Source: Deltaproteobacteria bacterium (lineage in GTDB: Bacteria; Desulfobacterota; Desulfobacteria; Desulfobacterales; SG8-13). Taken from it: a DNA stretch of 8,377 nucleotides. The DNA lies in the NCBI GenBank assembly GCA_030670715.1, contig DAOVBC010000081.1:1-8377 (forward strand), read 5' to 3'. The notes under the pieces are model-generated. The model saw only the letters and a list, made by a program, of their open reading frames with translations, had not been told where the DNA came from and searched no databases. Position 1 is the first letter of the stretch. Each line of letters begins with the position of its first letter. The position numbers were made by a program, and so were the translations under genes. Shown here one piece after another: positions 4,765 through 8,377 of this stretch.

Positions 4765-7428
4765 CTACTTTCCCATTTCTTTTATCTTCTCCAGGGTCGA
4801 TTCGAGTTTGTGAAGTTTTTCGATCAACCGGCCATGCTTTTCCTTTACGTTGTTAACGACTTTTTCCGGTGCTTTGTTCAAAAAAGCTTCATTACTTAAT
4901 TTCTTTTCCACAGGTGCAAGTTCAGCGGCGACTTTATGGATTCTTTTCTCAAGGCGCCTGGATTCTTTATCAAAATCGATAATTCCTTCCAGCGACACAA
5001 ATATGGTTGCCCCATCGATAATCGTTGTTGCAGCTGCAGCCGGTTTTTTTCCGGGTGCTTCCACCATCAGCGTCTTTATCCGGGCAAGATGGGTAATAAT
5101 ATTGCGATACCGATCAATCGTATCCCTGATGGACTCCTCCGCTGAATGAATCGAGACATCCAATGCCTGCGAGGGCGCCAGGTCCATCTCTCCGCGGACG
5201 TTTCTCACACCGGTAATGATGGCCGTAATGATTTTCATTTTTGACTCGGCTTCCGCATCATGGATAACATTCTGGCTATCCGGATCGTCGACAGGATATA
5301 CGGCGTGCATGATGGATCCATTGGTGCCCGGTAGTTTGTTCCATATTTCCTCGGTTACAAAAGGTATAAACGGGTGAAGTAGAATCAGAGCATTCTTTAA
5401 GACGCGCCACAGGACTGCCAGTGTGTTATCCTGCCGATCCACGCCCTCATTGCCGTAAATCACCGGTTTGATAATTTCCAGGTACCAGTCGCAGAACTCA
5501 TGCCAGATAAAATTATAGAGTACGGCAGCAGCATCATTGAAACGGTAGCTGTCCAGGGCATCCTCTACCGAATCGGTTGCCGCTTGCAGCCGGGAAAGGA
5601 TCCAGCGGTCCGGAAGTGACAGTCGATCGGGGTCAAATTTAACCGAACCTTTCTTTAGGTGCATCAGGGACAGGCGGGATGCATTCCAGAGTTTATTAAT
5701 AAAGTGGCGGTATCCTTCTATACGTTTTTCCGACATTTTTACGTCTCTGCCCTGGGCGGCAAATGCCGCCAGCGTAAAACGGAAGGCATCAGTTCCGTAT
5801 TGCTCGATAACCGACAGCGGATCGATAACGTTACCGGTTGACTTGCTCATTTTCTTACCCTCTTCATCCCGGACGAGGGCATGCACATAGACATCCCGGA
5901 ACGGGACGCTGCCCATGAAGTGAATACCCATCATCATCATCCTGGCGACCCAAAAAAACAGAATATCGAAAGCGGTAACCAGAACAGAGGTCGGGTAGAA
6001 AATCTGCAGAAGTGGGGTTTTTTCCGGCCAACCCATGGTAGAAAACGGCCAAAGGGCGGAGCTGAACCAGGTGTCAAGAACATCGGTCTCCTGGACAAGA
6101 CGGCTTGAGCCACAGCCGGGGCATTTATCAGGGGCTTTCATGGCCACGACAAGTTCATTGCACGCCTGGCAGGTCCACGCCGGTATCTGGTGTCCCCACC
6201 AGATCTGGCGTGAAATGCACCAGTCCTTAATATTTCTCATCCAGTCATAGTATGTGTTCACCCAGATTTCAGGAATGATCCGTGTATTGCCGTTTTCCAC
6301 TGCGGCGATCGCTTCTTCTGCCAGGGGTTTTGCCTTAACGAACCACTGCTTGGAAAGGTTGGGCTCGACCACGTCTTTGCAGCGGTAACAGTGTCCCACG
6401 CTGTGTTTGTAAGGCTCTATTTTTTCAAGATACCCTCCTTCTTTCAGGGCATCAACAACGGCTTTTCTGCACGCAAATCGTTCCAGGCCCTTGAATTTTC
6501 CGGCTTCAGATGACATGAACCCGTTATCGTCAATCACTTTCACCGTTGGCAGATCGTGGCGGATTCCGATTTCATAGTCGTTCGGGTCGTGCGCGGGTGT
6601 AATCTTTAACGCTCCCGTACCAAAGGTCATGTCCACGTATTTGTCCCTGATGATCGGTAGCTTTCGTTCCATCAGCGGCAAAACAACTTTTTTATCAGCG
6701 ACTTGACGGTATCTATCATCATCGGGGTGAACGGCAACAGCCGTATCTCCCAGCATGGTTTCCGGTCGTGTTGTGGCCACCACAACACCGCCGGTACCAT
6801 CTTCGAAAGGATACCGGATGTGATACAGATGGCCCTCGGTCTCTTCGTGTTCAACCTCCAGGTCTGCCAGAGCCGTGTAACAGCGCGGGCACCAGTTGAT
6901 AATATAATTGCCGCGGTAAATCAGGCCTTCATCGTAGAGTTGAACAAACACTTTGCGGACGGCACGGGACAACCCTTCATCCATGGTGAACCGCTCCCGC
7001 TCCCAGTCGCATGAAGCCCCCAGTCGTTTGAGTTGATTAATGATGGCACTGCCATATTTTTTTCGCCATTTCCAGACAGCCTCAATGAATTTTTCTCTGC
7101 CGATCCGGTGGCGATCAGTGCCTTCCTGCGCCAGTTTTTTTTCCACTACGTTTTGGGTGGCGATGCCGGCGTGATCGGTTCCCGGCATCCACAGAACGTT
7201 ATCACCACGCAGCCTCCTGTAACGGCAGAGTATGTCCTGTAAAGTGTTGTTCAGGGCATGCCCCATATGCAAAACGCCCGTGACATTGGGGGGCGGGATG
7301 ACGATGGAATAGCTTTTCGGTACCGGATCCTCAACGGCGGCAAACAGTTGTTCTTCTTCCCAAAACTTATACCAGCGTTTTTCAACATCGTGCGGCTCGT
7401 AACCTTTGCTCAGTAGATCCGAATTCAT
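4765..7428 (-). CDS. valS: Valine--tRNA ligase (valyl-tRNA synthetase)
   Basis: Complete 887-residue class I synthetase that charges tRNA-Val with valine using ATP in the cytoplasm. The HIGH signature is HMGH (54-57) in PPPNVTGVLHMGHALN. The editing (CP1) domain that hydrolyses mischarged Thr-tRNA-Val carries TTRPETMLGD (from 219). The core follows with WWGHQIP (410-416), then a zinc-type CxxC pair (C420/C423 and C436/C439) and DVLDTWFSSALWPF, the valyl-type variant. The KMSKS loop is exact at 526-530. The anticodon-binding domain follows, and the last 65 or so residues are a charged coiled coil, the ValRS C-terminal tRNA-contacting arm. Length is normal and no motif is missing. Start ATG 7428 is preceded by AAGGAG (7443-7438) at 9 bases. 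It has its own promoter downstream of the terminator of the preceding gene; the rhomboid gene follows 208 bp downstream. Confidence 0.99.
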   Translation of the reverse strand: MNSDLLSKGYEPHDVEKRWYKFWEEEQLFAAVEDPVPKSYSIVIPPPNVTGVLHMGHALNNTLQDILCRYRRLRGDNVLWMPGTDHAGIATQNVVEKKLAQEGTDRHRIGREKFIEAVWKWRKKYGSAIINQLKRLGASCDWERERFTMDEGLSRAVRKVFVQLYDEGLIYRGNYIINWCPRCYTALADLEVEHEETEGHLYHIRYPFEDGTGGVVVATTRPETMLGDTAVAVHPDDDRYRQVADKKVVLPLMERKLPIIRDKYVDMTFGTGALKITPAHDPNDYEIGIRHDLPTVKVIDDNGFMSSEAGKFKGLERFACRKAVVDALKEGGYLEKIEPYKHSVGHCYRCKDVVEPNLSKQWFVKAKPLAEEAIAAVENGNTRIIPEIWVNTYYDWMRNIKDWCISRQIWWGHQIPAWTCQACNELVVAMKAPDKCPGCGSSRLVQETDVLDTWFSSALWPFSTMGWPEKTPLLQIFYPTSVLVTAFDILFFWVARMMMMGIHFMGSVPFRDVYVHALVRDEEGKKMSKSTGNVIDPLSVIEQYGTDAFRFTLAAFAAQGRDVKMSEKRIEGYRHFINKLWNASRLSLMHLKKGSVKFDPDRLSLPDRWILSRLQAATDSVEDALDSYRFNDAAAVLYNFIWHEFCDWYLEIIKPVIYGNEGVDRQDNTLAVLWRVLKNALILLHPFIPFVTEEIWNKLPGTNGSIMHAVYPVDDPDSQNVIHDAEAESKMKIITAIITGVRNVRGEMDLAPSQALDVSIHSAEESIRDTIDRYRNIITHLARIKTLMVEAPGKKPAAAATTIIDGATIFVSLEGIIDFDKESRRLEKRIHKVAAELAPVEKKLSNEAFLNKAPEKVVNNVKEKHGRLIEKLHKLESTLEKIKEMGK

Positions 7429-7484
7429 ATGCTTAAACTCCTTCTCAGTACCTCAGTGCATCAAATCAGAAATACGAACCTTTC

Positions 7485-7513
7485 CTAATATTAAAACCTG
7501 ATGATTTTTTCAA
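7485..7513 (-). promoter_or_regulatory. Probable sigma-70 promoter for valS
   Basis: On the minus strand TTGAAA (7513-7508) is separated by exactly 17 bases from TATTAG (7490-7485), matching the consensus at five and four of six positions. Transcription would start near 7478, giving a leader of about 50 bases, too short for a T-box riboswitch. It lies just after the terminator at 7527-7559, consistent with valS being its own unit. Confidence 0.5.
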
Positions 7514-7526
7514 CAGCTAATGCTGA

Positions 7527-7559
7527 TAAAAAAAGGGGATTATAAAATAATCCCCTTTT
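7527..7559 (-). terminator. Strong intrinsic terminator after the acidic-protein gene
   Basis: AAAAGGGGATTAT (7531-7543) is perfectly complementary in reverse to 7547-7559, leaving a 3-base loop. Read on the minus strand the stem carries four G-C pairs and runs straight into seven T's (7534-7528), the form expected of a rho-independent terminator. It lies about 70 bases past the stop codon of the acidic protein and ends that transcript before valS. A smaller hairpin (ATTCCG 7564-7569 with CGGAAT 7578-7583) precedes it. The rest of the 199-bp spacer holds only the valS promoter and ribosome site. Confidence 0.88.
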
Positions 7560-7627
7560 ATTGATTCCGTGAGGCTTCGGAATACCGGCTGGACTTATTT
7601 TTTCGACTTTATCATAAAAGATACAGA

Positions 7628-8377
7628 CTAGTCGCCCTGGCCCGCATCACCCATAATGAGGCTTTTTAGTCTGCCGATCTCTTTTGTCACCGCCTGTTCA
7701 ATGGCGTCGACGAGAATCACCTCAATTTTTTCCGAAAATATCTTGCTGACAACCTGTTCAACCGTCTTCTCAAGCTGTTCGGGGGACACAGGTCCGGCTT
7801 CCGATCCAAATACTTTATTGAGGAGTTCGTCTTCGTCTGCATGATTCTCGGTGGAAGGTTCTTTTACCCTGATCGATATCGGATCGGCCGTTTTATGCAG
7901 ATCTTCACGGACCGATGCGTCGGGTTGATCAAAGTCTACAGATATTTCCCGCTCTTCAAGGGTATCTTCGAGTTCTTCATCACCGCTGTCAACCAGCGCT
8001 TCGGCTGAGAGCGGTTCCTCCGGAATCATACCTTCCGCTTCCGAAATTTCAGCCACAGTTTCTTCTCCCACATTCAGTGTGAGTCCTTCAGCCGATTCCT
8101 GGATGTCTGGAATCGTTTCCGCGGCGGTTTCCGGTGCCGGTTCTTCCTTGAAATCCCCACTGAATTCCTGGTCGATCATTTCGTGGTCATCTTCTGTAAG
8201 CTCGAGTACTTCTTCCGGCGGAGCTTCAACCTGATCCTCGACGGGCGGCTCCTGCCCGTGGCCGCTGTCCAATTCGCCTGTTTCAACCGTGTCTGTGAGT
8301 TCCTGGTCATCGAGGCTCACGCTGAGATCTTCTTCTCCCGTCTGGCTATCAAAATCTGTAAGGTCGAGCGTGGTCTC
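7628..8377 (-). CDS. Highly acidic hypothetical protein, C-terminal 249 residues (5' end outside window)
   Basis: The frame is open from the stop at 7628 to the right edge with no stop, and the residues at the edge (TTLDLTDFDSQTGEEDL) have the same composition as the rest, so the real start is probably outside; a GTG at 8320 is an internal candidate only. Two parts are visible. The long N-terminal part (about the first 199 residues seen) is low-complexity and very rich in Asp, Glu, Pro and Ala with few basic residues, likely disordered. The last 50 residues form a predicted amphipathic helix pair: LEKTVEQVVSKIFSEKIEVI, then VDAIEQAVTKEIGRLKSLI. Such a tail is known to me from several poorly characterised deltaproteobacterial proteins, where it may mediate docking or oligomerisation, but I do not recognise a named family. 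No signal peptide, membrane segment or enzyme motif is visible. A terminator follows the gene. Confidence 0.8.
   Translation of the reverse strand, partial: ETTLDLTDFDSQTGEEDLSVSLDDQELTDTVETGELDSGHGQEPPVEDQVEAPPEEVLELTEDDHEMIDQEFSGDFKEEPAPETAAETIPDIQESAEGLTLNVGEETVAEISEAEGMIPEEPLSAEALVDSGDEELEDTLEEREISVDFDQPDASVREDLHKTADPISIRVKEPSTENHADEDELLNKVFGSEAGPVSPEQLEKTVEQVVSKIFSEKIEVILVDAIEQAVTKEIGRLKSLIMGDAGQGD

Noticed and set aside
4850..7242. Several plus-strand and alternate-frame open frames across valS
   Set aside because: All lie within the full-length, motif-complete valS frame and look like shadows with biased composition.
7429..7484. Possible T-box leader before valS
   Set aside because: The leader from the predicted start is only about 50 bases, there is no T-box sequence, and the nearby strong hairpin is oriented and placed as the terminator of the upstream gene.

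Overview
The window reads as a stretch of ordinary chromosome from a Gram-negative bacterium of mid GC content. I would place it among the sulfate-reducing Deltaproteobacteria (Desulfobacterota). That placement is inference, from the flavour of the LeuC, rhomboid and acidic proteins and from the short degenerate repeats between genes; no 16S or other decisive marker is present.

Layout: five of the six genes are on the minus strand. From the left edge: a partial leuC (3-isopropylmalate dehydratase large subunit, 3' end outside the window), then a complete lepA (elongation factor 4) immediately upstream of it, probably in one transcript lepA-leuC. The junction carries a perfect 13-bp inverted repeat that overlaps the lepA stop. 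Divergent from lepA across about 200 bp is the only plus-strand gene, a REC-GGDEF response regulator predicted to make cyclic di-GMP, preceded by a consensus sigma-70 promoter. It converges on a minus-strand rhomboid protease gene whose C-terminal third looks like the second half of the DnaJ C-terminal substrate-binding region. Upstream of it comes a 208-bp spacer with two families of short tandem repeats, one folding into a long hairpin, then complete valS (valyl-tRNA synthetase) with its own promoter and Shine-Dalgarno. A strong intrinsic terminator separates valS from a very acidic protein of unknown function that runs off the right edge.

The genes do not form one pathway: they cover translation (lepA, valS), leucine biosynthesis (leuC), second-messenger signalling (REC-GGDEF) and membrane proteolysis (rhomboid). 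I see no mobile element, phage gene, CRISPR array, tRNA or rRNA. The least ordinary items are the rhomboid/DnaJ-CTD fusion, the heptamer-repeat hairpin before the rhomboid gene, the lepA-leuC palindrome and the acidic partial protein. I do not see convincing evidence of a wholly new multi-gene system.
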